The position numbers and the translations under genes are program-made. A DNA stretch of 64,000 nt, taken from Propionicicella superfundia DSM 22317 (lineage in GTDB: Bacteria > Actinomycetota > Actinomycetes > Propionibacteriales > Propionibacteriaceae). Under the pieces are notes generated by a model. The model had not been told where the DNA came from and searched no databases. It saw only the letters and a list, made by a program, of their open reading frames with translations. Below, one piece after another: positions 16,210 through 24,191 of this stretch (position 1 is the first letter of the stretch; each line of letters starts with the position of its first letter). The stretch lies in contig NZ_KE384020.1 of NCBI RefSeq assembly GCF_000423465.1, forward strand, positions 489,671-553,670. The letters are read 5' to 3'.

Positions 16210-16521
16210 CTACCGAGGCTGTGTTCCGGTTTCGACCACGTCGTCATGCGCTGCGCCGGCCGGATGATCCGAAGCGGCGCGATTCCTGAAACGACAATAG
16301 ACGCCAAGGACGACGCCGGCGGCAAAGAAGAAGGCGCTGAAGTCGGAGAATGAGCCGACGATCGCGCTGATCGCATTAGCCGGAAGCGCGGGCAGGCTTG
16401 GGGGGAGAAGATATCCGGCTATCCAGTCCGGGACGAGAGCCTGCAATCCGATACTCAGGAGCAGCAGGACCGCTCCGGTCGTCAAGACAAATCGCGCCGT
16501 GCGCTGCAACGCATCATTCAT
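16210..16521 (-). CDS. Small two-TM membrane protein
   Basis: 103 residues with hydrophobic helices at about 9-34 (ARFVLTTGAVLLLLSIGLQAL) and 52-76 (IVGSFSDFSAFFFAAGVVLGVY), then a hydrophilic tail. GGAGGG stands eight bases before the ATG. The start overlaps the stop of the gene upstream by eight bases, so the pair is likely coupled. No family recognised. It lies on the strand opposite to thrS and the HIT gene, breaking their usual adjacency. Confidence 0.55.
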   Translation of the reverse strand: MNDALQRTARFVLTTGAVLLLLSIGLQALVPDWIAGYLLPPSLPALPANAISAIVGSFSDFSAFFFAAGVVLGVYCRFRNRAASDHPAGAAHDDVVETGTQPR

Positions 16522-16747
16522 GCGTCATTCCCTCCATGTGTCGTCGATCGCGAATACCACCTGCGCCGCGAGCCGCGGCCCGTTCCTCGAAAGACGATGA
16601 GGTCTTCACCCGGTCGCGGTCTGCGGTTCCGATGCGTCGCGAGCGGTGGCGGTCTGCCATCCAGCGGCCCCGGCCGCTGTCATGAACGCCGAGCAGGATC
16701 CGGCGGCTCTCGATCGCGGCGAGGAGAGACTTTCTTCGAGAACCCAT
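16514..16747 (-). CDS. Small basic hypothetical protein
   Basis: 77 residues, rich in Arg (SRRKSLLAAIESRRILLGV near the start, RHRSRRIGTADRDR in the middle). AAGGAG precedes the ATG by nine bases, which is the main reason to believe it. It ends inside the start of the 103-residue membrane protein gene. No recognisable domain; low certainty that it is translated. Confidence 0.35.
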   Translation of the reverse strand: MGSRRKSLLAAIESRRILLGVHDSGRGRWMADRHRSRRIGTADRDRVKTSSSFEERAAARGAGGIRDRRHMEGMTHE

Positions 16748-17220
16748 CGGTGCGTTCTCCTTCCATTGGGGTAATGGCGAAGGCGATGCTACGCGAACAG
16801 GGATCTTGCGGCAACACGGCCGCGTTGGTTCATTGGAGGGGTCTGGACGCAGACGCGGCCGAACCGCTTGCCCGTCGCCGGGCAGCGCGATCCGTGAAGA
16901 GAAACGTGAATAACCCTCTGAGTAGGAAAGACGTGCTTTTGCGGCCGGATCGGGCACCCGAACGAACCCCACGCTCCGCGGAGGGCCCTCCACGATGTCA
17001 TCGGGGCGGGCATGGGGTGGCGGTCGCGTGGTGTCCGCGACCGAGGATGGCCGACCGGGCGCGTGCACGGAGCTCGGGCGGGGGGCGAGGTCGGGCCGTG
17101 GCGTGGGGGCTGCGGGGCCACGGGGGCTGTCGACGGTGTGGCCACCAGTGCTCTTTCGCCGCACGGTTCCCGGATCGGGGGGATTCCGCCCGCCCGGACA
17201 TCCGCGGCGGGGCGACGGCC
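16748..17220. other. Long intergenic region without a convincing gene
   Basis: About 470 bases separate the small minus-strand pair from the HIT gene. Frames open here lack ribosome-binding sites and protein-like composition. A patch at about 16895-16945 is less GC-rich and may hold the minus-strand promoter. I see no tRNA, repeat or att-like sequence. Confidence 0.4.
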
Positions 17221-17226
17221 TAGGCT
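17221..17226 (+). promoter_or_regulatory. -10 box for the HIT gene, leaderless spacing
   Basis: TAGGCT ends seven bases before ATG 17234, with no Shine-Dalgarno sequence between. The same hexamer recurs before several other starts in the window. Confidence 0.5.
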
Positions 17227-17233
17227 GTCCCTC

Positions 17234-17782
17234 ATGAGCGAAGAGCCGACGGTGGAGGCCGCCTCCGACTTCGCCGGTGTTCCCGATGCGTTCGGTCGCC
17301 TGTGGGTGCCGCACCGGATGGCCTACATCGGCGAGAACAAGACCGTCGACAAGAGCGGCCCGCGATGCCCGTTCTGCACGGCACCGGGCAAGCAGGACGC
17401 GGACGGCCTCATCGTCCACCGTGGCGCGCTCGCGTTCGTCGTCATGAACCTCTATCCGTACTCACCCGGGCACCTGCTCGTCTGCCCGTACCGGCACGTC
17501 GCCGCCTACACGGATCTGACCGGTGACGAGATCGCCGAGATCGGCGCTCTCACCCAGCAGTCTCTCGACGTGCTTCATCGTGTGTCCGACCCGGGCGGCT
17601 TCAACCTCGGCGTGAACCTCGGAGCCGTCGCCGGAGCGGGGATCGAGGCGCATCTCCACCAGCACATCGTGCCGCGCTGGCGCGGTGACATGAACTTCCT
17701 GCCGGTCGTGGGGCAGACGCGAGCCCTGCCGCAGTTGCTCGAGGACGGCCGGCAGTTGCTGCAGGCGGCGTGGGACGAGTGA
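17234..17782 (+). CDS. HIT domain protein (AP4A phosphorylase/hydrolase type)
   Basis: 182 residues. The histidine triad HLHQH (H140, H142, H144) in IEAHLHQHIVPRW and the CPFC pair at 45-48 mark the actinobacterial HIT protein that sits between thrS and the phosphatidylinositol-mannoside genes (Rv2613c position in Mycobacterium tuberculosis). It cleaves or phosphorolyses dinucleoside polyphosphates such as AP4A in the family. It overlaps the next gene as GTGA and starts the PIM operon. Confidence 0.9.
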   Translation: MSEEPTVEAASDFAGVPDAFGRLWVPHRMAYIGENKTVDKSGPRCPFCTAPGKQDADGLIVHRGALAFVVMNLYPYSPGHLLVCPYRHVAAYTDLTGDEIAEIGALTQQSLDVLHRVSDPGGFNLGVNLGAVAGAGIEAHLHQHIVPRWRGDMNFLPVVGQTRALPQLLEDGRQLLQAAWDE

Positions 17783-18666
17783 CGGACGCCGCCGCTCTCC
17801 GGGACGCTCTCAATCGCGGGTTGTACCGGGTCGGCTGGCGCGTGGCACCCCACCTGCCGACCCGCGCGTTGCGCAGCATCGCGGCCGCGGGAGGGCGCTT
17901 TGCGGCCCGGCGGCCCGGGCCTCATCTCCAGCGCTGGCAGGCGACGATCGGGCTGGCGACCGGTGCGTTCCCCGACCGCAGGCTTACCGCGCAGGGCGTG
18001 GAGAGCTACCTGCGGATGTTCGGCGAGGTGCTTGCTCTGCCCGGCTGGCGGCACGCCAGGATCGTCGCGACCGTCCGTCCCGATCCTGCCGGAGAACGAC
18101 GGATGCGGGAGGCGATCGCCGGGCGCGGAGTCGTTCTCGCCCTGCCGCACATGGCCAACTGGGATCTCGCCGGCGCATGGGCGTGCGCCACGGGTCTGCC
18201 CGTGTCGACGGTCGCCGAGCGGCTCGGCGATGCGGAGTACACGGCGTTCACGAGATTCCGCGAGGGGCTCGGCATGGCCGTGTACTCGCATCGCGACCCG
18301 CACGCGTTGCGGGGTCTCGTGCGGGACGCGCGGGCCGGGAGGCTCGTGTGCCTGGTCGCCGACCGGGACCTTCCCGGCCGCGGCGTCCCCGTCACGTGGC
18401 CGACGCCGGGCGGTGGGCAGCCCGTGACCATGCCGGCCGGGCCGGCGCTCGTCGCGCGTTCCACGGGGGCGCTGCTGATGGCCATCGCCTGTCACTACAC
18501 CGCCGACGGCATGGAGATCTCCTTCTCCGAGCCCATCGAGCATCGCCCGGGGCCCGCCGGGCTGGCGGCCATGACACAGGACGTGGCGGCCTACTTCGCC
18601 GCCGCCGTCGTCGCGCACCCCGCCGACTGGCACCTCTTCCAGCCGTTCTTCGCGACGGGCGGGTGA
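17779..18666 (+). CDS. Phosphatidylinositol mannoside acyltransferase (PatA-like)
   Basis: 295 residues from GTG 17779, which overlaps the HIT stop. HMANWD carries the HxxxxD acyltransferase dyad (H124, D129); DRDLPGRGVPV and ISFSEPIE fit the lysophospholipid-acyltransferase family member that acylates the mannose of PIM1/PIM2 at the inner membrane face. The neighbouring pimA-like gene four bases on supports the role. In mycobacteria a PIP synthase gene precedes it; here none does. Confidence 0.88.
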   Translation: MTDAAALRDALNRGLYRVGWRVAPHLPTRALRSIAAAGGRFAARRPGPHLQRWQATIGLATGAFPDRRLTAQGVESYLRMFGEVLALPGWRHARIVATVRPDPAGERRMREAIAGRGVVLALPHMANWDLAGAWACATGLPVSTVAERLGDAEYTAFTRFREGLGMAVYSHRDPHALRGLVRDARAGRLVCLVADRDLPGRGVPVTWPTPGGGQPVTMPAGPALVARSTGALLMAIACHYTADGMEISFSEPIEHRPGPAGLAAMTQDVAAYFAAAVVAHPADWHLFQPFFATGG

Positions 18667-18670
18667 CCGA

Positions 18671-19786
18671 ATGCGCGTGGGGCTCGTCTGCCCGTACGCC
18701 CTGGACGTGCCCGGCGGCGTGCAGAACCAGGTGCTCGGGCTCGCGGCCTGGCTGCGGGAGACGGGGCACGAGCCTTTCGTGCTCGCGCCCGGGCACCCCG
18801 GCCCCGAGCACGACCTCCACGGTCTGCATCCGGACCGGGTGACGACGGTCGGGGCGGCGACCCCCATCCGGTTCAACCGGTCCGTCGCGCGTGTCGCCCT
18901 CGCACCGGCCGTCCCCGCCCGCGTCGCACGCTGGCTGCGGGAGACGCGGCCCGACGTCGTCAACGTCCACGAGCCGCTCGTGCCGCTCACGGCCCAGGCC
19001 GCCCTGAGATTCGCGCGGGTGCCGACCGTCGGGACGTTCCACGCCTCCGGCCCGGGGAGAGGCGCCCTCCGGGCGGCCCGGTCGCTCGCGCGAGCGCCGC
19101 TACGGCGGATGAGCACGGCCACCGCGGTGTCCGCCACGGCCGCGGCGCAGGTGGACGTCGGTCTCGGCCTCGCGGCGAGCGTCGTCCCCAACGGTCTGCG
19201 AACCGCCGACTTCGCCCCGCCGGGCGGCGACGCCGACCCGGGCCGGAGCCGTCCACGCGTGACGTTCCTGGGCCGGCTGGACGAGCCACGCAAGGGCCTG
19301 GACGTGTTCCTGGCGGCCGGTCCGCTGATCCGAGCCGCGCGGCCCGACGTGACCGTGACCGTCGCGGGCACCGGAACGGCCCGGCTGCCGAGCTGGGTGG
19401 AGGCGGCGGGCGCGGTGTCCGACACGGCGCGGAACCGGTTGCTGCGCCAGACCGACGTCCTCGTGGCGCCCAACACGGGAAGGGAGAGTTTCGGACTCAT
19501 CCTCGTCGAGGCGCTGGCGGCGGGCGCCGCGGTGGTCGCGAGCGACCTGCCGGCATTCCGTGACGTGCTCACCGGCCCTGCCGGCCCGGTGGGGGAGTTG
19601 TTCCCGCCGGGCGACGCGGCGGCGCTCGCCCGCGCCGTGACGACCGCTCTGCGGCGGGACACCGAAGCGGACGAGATCGCACGCGAGGCGCGTGCCCGCA
19701 CCTTCGACTGGGACCGCGTCGGTCCTGCCTATCTGGCCGTCTTCACTGCGGCTGTCGCGGGCGGCGGCGTCAGCCGAATCGCCTAG
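18671..19786 (+). CDS. pimA: GDP-mannose-dependent phosphatidylinositol mannosyltransferase (PimA-like)
   Basis: 371 residues, GT4 (GT-B) fold. N-terminal MRVGLVCPYALDVPGGVQNQ with the GG acceptor loop, VNVHEPLVPLTAQAAL and VGTFHASG, then in the C-domain FLGRLDEPRKGLDV (phosphate-binding Arg/Lys) and APNTGRESFGLILVEAL, the EX7E-type donor motif. It adds the first mannose to phosphatidylinositol in PIM synthesis. Operon position after the acyltransferase matches Rv2610c. Confidence 0.9.
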   Translation: MRVGLVCPYALDVPGGVQNQVLGLAAWLRETGHEPFVLAPGHPGPEHDLHGLHPDRVTTVGAATPIRFNRSVARVALAPAVPARVARWLRETRPDVVNVHEPLVPLTAQAALRFARVPTVGTFHASGPGRGALRAARSLARAPLRRMSTATAVSATAAAQVDVGLGLAASVVPNGLRTADFAPPGGDADPGRSRPRVTFLGRLDEPRKGLDVFLAAGPLIRAARPDVTVTVAGTGTARLPSWVEAAGAVSDTARNRLLRQTDVLVAPNTGRESFGLILVEALAAGAAVVASDLPAFRDVLTGPAGPVGELFPPGDAAALARAVTTALRRDTEADEIAREARARTFDWDRVGPAYLAVFTAAVAGGGVSRIA

Positions 19787-19789
19787 GCT
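19784..19789 (+). promoter_or_regulatory. -10 box for the pgsA2-like gene
   Basis: TAGGCT overlaps the upstream stop codon and ends six bases before GTG 19796. It suggests an internal leaderless promoter separating the PIM genes from the following cluster. Confidence 0.45.
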
Positions 19790-19795
19790 GTCTCC

Positions 19796-20500
19796 GTGGC
19801 CGGCGAATCGTACGACACCGATCGGGTTGTCACCGTGCCGAACCTGCTGAGCGCGGTGCGGCTGCTCGGCGTCCCGTTGTTCGTCTGGCTGCTCCTCGGT
19901 CCGCGAGCCGACCTGCTGGCGGTCGCCGTGCTGGCCGTCGGCGGGATCACGGACTGGCTCGACGGCTTCCTGGCGCGACGCTGGAACCAGCGGTCGAGGG
20001 TCGGGCAGGTGCTCGATCCCATCGCCGACAGGCTGTACATCCTCGCCACGTTGCTGTGCCTCGCCATCCGCGGTGTCATCCCGTGGTGGCTCGTCGTGCT
20101 GCTGGTGCTGCGCGACATCATGCTCGTGGCGATGGTGCCGCTCCTGCGCACCCGCGGCTACACGAGCCTTCCGGTCCACTTCATCGGCAAATGGGCCACC
20201 TTCTGCCTGCTGTACGCCTTCCCTCTGATCCTCCTCGGCTCGGTGCCCGGGCCCGCGGGAACGGTGGCACGGGTCGCGGGGTGGGCCTTCGCCCTCTGGG
20301 GTGCCGGACTGTACTGGTGGGCGGGCCTGCTGTACGTCGGGCAGACGCTCTCCCTGCTCCGTTCGACGAGGCGCCCCGAGCTCGCCGCCGAGACGCCGAC
20401 ATCGAACGACAGGGGTCGCGGCGCGGACGACGCCGTGGCGGGCCCGTCCCCGGACGGCTCCGCCCCGCCCGCGTCGATACCGAACAGCAGCCGGCGATGA
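19796..20500 (+). CDS. CDP-alcohol phosphatidyltransferase (PgsA2-like)
   Basis: 234 residues, four to six TM helices. The family signature is complete: D53, D56, G57, AR60-61, G70, D74, D78 in DWLDGFLARR...GQVLDPIAD. It transfers an alcohol phosphate onto CDP-diacylglycerol. The start VVTVPNLLSAVRLL, GVIPWWLV and the terminal W-rich helix match the Rv1822 group rather than PIP synthase, and it precedes DUF881 as in that locus. The C-terminal 40 residues are a disordered extension. The exact acceptor is unproven. Confidence 0.85.
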   Translation: MAGESYDTDRVVTVPNLLSAVRLLGVPLFVWLLLGPRADLLAVAVLAVGGITDWLDGFLARRWNQRSRVGQVLDPIADRLYILATLLCLAIRGVIPWWLVVLLVLRDIMLVAMVPLLRTRGYTSLPVHFIGKWATFCLLYAFPLILLGSVPGPAGTVARVAGWAFALWGAGLYWWAGLLYVGQTLSLLRSTRRPELAAETPTSNDRGRGADDAVAGPSPDGSAPPASIPNSSRR

Positions 20501-21303
20501 CGAGTTCGCCCCCACCCCGGCGCCCCGACGCCAGCATGGACCTGCTGAACAACATCCTCCGGCAGCCCCTCGATCCCGACTACACGGCACAGTCCGCCCG
20601 CAACCCGAAGAACCGCAACCGCTGGGCCACGGCGCTGGTGTTCATCGTCGCGGCAGCGCTCGTGTCCGGCGGTGCCGTCCAGACCGCGCAGGGGGCGCCC
20701 GCGGCAGCGGCCGAGCGCGCGGAGCTCATCTCGCTCATCCAGCAGCAGAACACCGCGGTGGATGCGGCGCGCGGCGAGGTCGAGAGCCTGGAGGCCGACA
20801 ACAGGGCGCTGCGCGAGCGGCAGCTCGGCTCCAGCGCCACCGACACGTCGATGGCGGCGGAGATCGAGCAGCTCGAGGTCTCGGCGGGAGGGCGCGCGGT
20901 GACCGGCGACGGGGTCGTCGTCACGCTCGACGACGCGGCCGGGACGTCGGCGTCGGGGACCATCCTCGACCTCGACATCCGGCAGGCCGCGAACGGGCTG
21001 TGGTCCGCCGGCGCCGAGGCGATCGCGGTGAACGGGCACAGGCTGTCCTCCCGGACGGCGATCCGGGCCGCAGGCAGCGCGATCACCGTCGACTACCGGT
21101 CCATCACCGCTCCGTACCGGATCGAGGCCATCGGCGACCCCACGGCGCTGCGCCCGCGGTTCGAACAGTCGTCGGGCGGGACATGGCTGTCCTACCTCCG
21201 CGACACCCAGCACGTCACCTACGAGATCGCCACCGCCACGGGCCTGCGGCTGTCCGCAGACCCGGGCCTGGCCCTCACCCACGCGTCCGTCCCGAAGAAG
21301 TGA
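20497..21303 (+). CDS. DUF881 membrane-anchored protein (Rv1823-like)
   Basis: 268 residues; the ATG overlaps the previous stop (ATGA). A cytoplasmic basic N-terminus, one TM helix (about 45-64, ALVFIVAAALVSGGAV), a coiled coil (LISLIQQQNTAVDAARGEVESLEAD) and the DUF881 domain with GVVVTLDDA and NGLWSAGAEAIAVNGHRL follow. DUF881 resembles FtsB/divisome-type periplasmic proteins; function is not settled. First of two such proteins flanking the small basic protein. Confidence 0.88.
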   Translation: MTSSPPPRRPDASMDLLNNILRQPLDPDYTAQSARNPKNRNRWATALVFIVAAALVSGGAVQTAQGAPAAAAERAELISLIQQQNTAVDAARGEVESLEADNRALRERQLGSSATDTSMAAEIEQLEVSAGGRAVTGDGVVVTLDDAAGTSASGTILDLDIRQAANGLWSAGAEAIAVNGHRLSSRTAIRAAGSAITVDYRSITAPYRIEAIGDPTALRPRFEQSSGGTWLSYLRDTQHVTYEIATATGLRLSADPGLALTHASVPKK

Positions 21304-21316
21304 AGGGAGTAGCCAG

Positions 21317-21649
21317 GTGCTCGCAATTCTCGGACTGATCGTCGGCATCGTTCTCGGCATCGTCCTGCAGCCCGCCGTGCCCAGCGTCCTCCAGCCGTAT
21401 CTGCCGATCGCCATCGTCGCGGCGATGGATGCGCTGTTCGGCGGCGCCAGGGCCTATCTCGAGCGGACGTTCAGCGACAAGGTGTTCGTGGTGTCGTTCT
21501 TCTCCAACGTCCTGATCGCCGCCGTGATCGTGTGGGTCGGCGACCTCATCGGCGTCGGGGCGCAACTGTCGACGGCGGTCGTGGTGGTGCTCGGCATCAG
21601 GATCTTCACCAATGCCGCGGCGATCAGAAGGGTGCTGGTGCATGCCTGA
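21317..21649 (+). CDS. Small basic protein Sbp (DUF1290)
   Basis: 110 residues with three TM helices (about 2-24, 55-78, 82-100) and the conserved PYLPIAIVAAMDALFGGARAYLE. Start at GTG 21317 after AAGGGAG. Always found between two DUF881 genes in actinobacteria (Rv1824). Its membrane role, probably linked to cell envelope growth, is unknown. It overlaps the following gene by eight bases. Confidence 0.9.
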   Translation: MLAILGLIVGIVLGIVLQPAVPSVLQPYLPIAIVAAMDALFGGARAYLERTFSDKVFVVSFFSNVLIAAVIVWVGDLIGVGAQLSTAVVVVLGIRIFTNAAAIRRVLVHA

Positions 21650-22475
21650 CGATGTCGAACCCGGCGTCGCGACCGGTGCGGCCGACGACGTCCCGCCCGT
21701 CGCGGACGATGCCGCGCCCGAGACGAGCGCGGATGCGAGCGGGTCGGCCGAACGCGGCCCCGTCACGTGGCGCGAACTCGGCCACGACTTCATCCGGCCT
21801 GGGCGCGGGCAGGTCGTCCTGGCTGCGATCCTGCTGGTCGTCGGCATGGCGCTCGTGATGCAGTTCCGGACCAACACGGCTGCAGCGCCGTACGAGAGCC
21901 TCCGCCGCAGCGATCTCGTCCAGCTTCTCGACAATCTGAACCAGGAGTCCCGCCGGCTCTCCGAGGAGATCACCGAGCAGAACGAGCTCAAGCAGCAACT
22001 CGAGTCCGGGGCGGGCCAGGAGGAGGTCGCCCGGAAGGAGGCGCAGGCGCGCCTCGAGACCCTCCGGATCCTCGCCGGCACAGCCCCCGCGACCGGAACC
22101 GGCATCGTGATGGTGATCCAGGATCCGGAGGGCAGGATGACCGCCGACATCCTCCTCAACGCCATCGAGGAACTCCGCGACGCAGGCGCCGAGGTGATCG
22201 AGATCAACGACTCGATCCGGGTGGTCGCGTCCACGTGGGTCACCACGGGCTCCGACGGCATCCTGGTCGACGGCAGGCTCGTGCGGACCCCGATCACCAT
22301 CGAGGCGATCGGCGACCCCCACTCCCTGGAGGAGGGCGCCCGGTTCCGCGGAGGGCTGGTCAGCGAGGTCGAGGGCCAGCGGGTCAACGGCTCGGTGACC
22401 ATCACCCGATCCGAGAAAGTGACGATCGCGTCGCTGCACACGGCACCGACCAATCAGTACGCTCGCCCGGCGTGA
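21642..22475 (+). CDS. DUF881 membrane-anchored protein (Rv1825-like)
   Basis: 277 residues. An acidic N-terminal tail of about 45 residues, TM at about 62-82 (QVVLAAILLVVGMALVM), a coiled coil (LLDNLNQESRRLSEEITEQN) and the DUF881 domain with IVMVIQDPEGRMTADILLNAIEELRDAGAEVIEIND. The paralogue two genes upstream has the same plan. Translationally coupled to sbp. Confidence 0.9.
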   Translation: MPDDVEPGVATGAADDVPPVADDAAPETSADASGSAERGPVTWRELGHDFIRPGRGQVVLAAILLVVGMALVMQFRTNTAAAPYESLRRSDLVQLLDNLNQESRRLSEEITEQNELKQQLESGAGQEEVARKEAQARLETLRILAGTAPATGTGIVMVIQDPEGRMTADILLNAIEELRDAGAEVIEINDSIRVVASTWVTTGSDGILVDGRLVRTPITIEAIGDPHSLEEGARFRGGLVSEVEGQRVNGSVTITRSEKVTIASLHTAPTNQYARPA

Positions 22476-22492
22476 TCGCGGTGTCGGCCCAC

Positions 22493-22498
22493 TAAGGT
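22493..22498 (+). promoter_or_regulatory. -10 box for the gcvH-like gene
   Basis: TAAGGT lies nine bases before ATG 22508 and 33 before GTG 22532. With the latter start the message has a short leader holding GAGGAG. Confidence 0.4.
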
Positions 22499-22531
22499 GG
22501 AGCCAGCATGACCCGAGGCGAGGAGCGAACA

Positions 22532-22927
22532 GTGCCTGAAGTGCCCGAAGGGCTGAGGTACACCCCACACGACGTGTGGCTGCGTGAAGGCAACGCCGAC
22601 ACCGTCCGGGTCGGCCTGACGGCGGTGCGCGTGGAGCAGCTCGCCGACGTCGTGTACGTCTCGCTGCCGCAGGTCGGCGAGGACCTCGTCGTCGAGGACA
22701 CCTGCGCGCAGGTGGAGTCCACCGGGCTGGACGGGCTGTGGGACGTTCTCGCCCCCGTGTCGGGAGTCGTCACCGCGACGAACCCGCTGCTCGCCACCAC
22801 GCCCGATCTGGTGCAGACCGACTGCTACGGAGACGGCTGGCTGTTCGAGATGGAGTCCGACGATCCCGAGGAACTGGAGCAGTTGCTCGACTCCGACGGG
22901 TACGCGGAGCACTTCTCGGAGTCCTGA
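22532..22927 (+). CDS. GcvH-like protein lacking the lipoyl lysine
   Basis: 131 residues from GTG 22532, preferred because GAGGAG lies six bases ahead and LRYTPHDVW then falls at the family position; ATG 22508 is the alternative. The H-protein fold is clear: LRYTPHDVW, VRVGLTAVRVEQLADVVYVSLPQVG, then VEST at 61-64 and APVSGVV. In true H proteins VEST or VESV is followed by the lipoylated Lys (VESTKSVSDLYAPISG in Rv1826). Here the residue is Gly65, a two-residue insertion follows, and the whole protein contains no lysine. It cannot be lipoylated, so it cannot shuttle methylamine in glycine cleavage. It keeps its place between DUF881 and the FHA gene, hinting at a structural or regulatory role. 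Confidence 0.85.
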   Translation: MPEVPEGLRYTPHDVWLREGNADTVRVGLTAVRVEQLADVVYVSLPQVGEDLVVEDTCAQVESTGLDGLWDVLAPVSGVVTATNPLLATTPDLVQTDCYGDGWLFEMESDDPEELEQLLDSDGYAEHFSES

Positions 22928-22978
22928 CTGCACGACACGTACACTGAGCGAATCGTTCAACGGGAGAGATGACGCACA

Positions 22979-23473
22979 ATGCAATGTGAGGCTTGCGGCC
23001 ACCTGAATCCGGAAGGATCCAATTTCTGTGCGAACTGCGGCGAAGCGCTGGGGAGCGGCTCCGTGATCGTTCCCGGTGAATCCACGCGCGTCATCACGGG
23101 TATCCAGGATGTCGTCAGCGAAGAGCTCAGCGCCGACGAGCTGGAAGCCGTCGAGTCCCTGCCGAAGGGTTCGGCGCTTCTCATCGTGCAGCGCGGCCCG
23201 AACCTGGGCGCGCGCTACCTGCTCGACGCCCCCGAGGTCACTGCAGGGCGGAGTCCGAATTGCGACATCTTCCTCGACGACGTCACCGTGTCGCGGCACC
23301 ACGCGAAGTTCAGCCGTCGCGACGACGTCACCTACCTCAGCGATCTCGGAAGCCTCAACGGGACCTACGTCAACCGTCAACTCCTCGACCAGGAGGTCGC
23401 GCTGAAGCGTGGGGACGAGGTGCAGATCGGCAAGTACCGCATGGTCTACTTCGACAACGGCGCCCGTGGATAG
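22979..23473 (+). CDS. Zinc-ribbon FHA protein (GarA/OdhI-like)
   Basis: 164 residues. Residues 1-22 form a zinc ribbon (C3, C6, C17, C20). An FHA domain occupies about 68-160 with GRSPNCDIFLDD, SRHH (105-108) and LGSLNGTYVN, very close to GarA. In GarA/OdhI the N-terminal tail carries the ETTS phosphorylation site for PknB/PknG that is bound by its own FHA to switch off 2-oxoglutarate dehydrogenase control. ETTS is absent; the tail has EST and VITG threonines, about residues 34-40. Synteny with gcvH and ftsR supports the GarA assignment. Confidence 0.88.
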   Translation: MQCEACGHLNPEGSNFCANCGEALGSGSVIVPGESTRVITGIQDVVSEELSADELEAVESLPKGSALLIVQRGPNLGARYLLDAPEVTAGRSPNCDIFLDDVTVSRHHAKFSRRDDVTYLSDLGSLNGTYVNRQLLDQEVALKRGDEVQIGKYRMVYFDNGARG

Positions 23474-24169
23474 ATGCCTGACAATCTGCGGAGCATCGGG
23501 CAGGTCCTCGCCACCCTGAAACCCGACTTCCCCGACATCTCGATCTCGAAGATCAGATTCCTGGAAAGCGAAGGGCTGCTGGCGCCGTTGCGCGCGCCCT
23601 CCGGGTATCGCCGTTATTCGCAGGCCGATATCGACCGGCTTCACTACATCCTCACCATGCAGCGGGATCACTATCTGCCGCTGAAGGTGATCCGGGAGCA
23701 TCTCGACAAGATCGACCGCGGTGAGCCGCCGCCGTCGGCGGACGTCCCGGCGACACCTCCGCCGCCGGTGTCGGAGGAGATCGCGACACAGCCGCTGCAG
23801 ACACCCCGGCCACCGCGCCGCCCGCTGCGCCTGACCCGGCGGGAGCTGCTGCGGATGAGTGGGCTGTCCGAGAGCGTGCTCGCCGAGCTCGAGCGGCAGC
23901 AGCTCATCGCGCCGCGCCGCGGGACCGCCTACTACAGCAGGGACGCCCTCACCATCGCGGTCGTGGCGCGCAAGCTGCTTCCCTACGGCATGGACGTCCG
24001 GCATCTGCGCGTCATCAAACAGGCCGCCGAGCGGGAGGTGGGACTGCTGGAGCAGGCGATCGCCCCCTACACCCGCCGCAGCAGTTCGACCCGGCAGGTC
24101 ACCACCGAGGTGATGCAATTGGTCCTGTACGCGCACGCGGCCGTGATGCGCTCGTCGCTGACACCGTGA
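23474..24169 (+). CDS. MerR-family regulator FtsR-like (Rv1828 group)
   Basis: 231 residues; ATG directly abuts the FHA stop. The N-terminal winged helix is ISISKIRFLESEGLLAPLRAPSGYRRYSQADIDRLHYI (about 23-60). After a Pro-rich linker (about 85-120) a second helical domain begins LRLTRRELLRMSGLSESVLAELERQQLI, typical of the FtsR/Rv1828 group that activates ftsZ in corynebacteria. The missing metal-site cysteines fit that group. Co-transcribed with the FHA gene. Confidence 0.88.
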   Translation: MPDNLRSIGQVLATLKPDFPDISISKIRFLESEGLLAPLRAPSGYRRYSQADIDRLHYILTMQRDHYLPLKVIREHLDKIDRGEPPPSADVPATPPPPVSEEIATQPLQTPRPPRRPLRLTRRELLRMSGLSESVLAELERQQLIAPRRGTAYYSRDALTIAVVARKLLPYGMDVRHLRVIKQAAEREVGLLEQAIAPYTRRSSSTRQVTTEVMQLVLYAHAAVMRSSLTP

Positions 24170-24179
24170 CGTCGCGGGT

Positions 24180-24185
24180 TAGGCT
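24180..24185 (+). promoter_or_regulatory. -10 box for the DUF151 gene
   Basis: TAGGCT ends six bases before ATG 24192; no ribosome-binding site lies between, implying a leaderless message. Confidence 0.5.
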
Positions 24186-24191
24186 GGGGGC

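Noticed and set aside
17234-17419. Upstream extension of the small minus-strand gene at 16514 into a 300-codon frame
   Set aside because: It would cover the HIT start and a non-coding spacer; the ribosome site at 16747 marks the only credible start.
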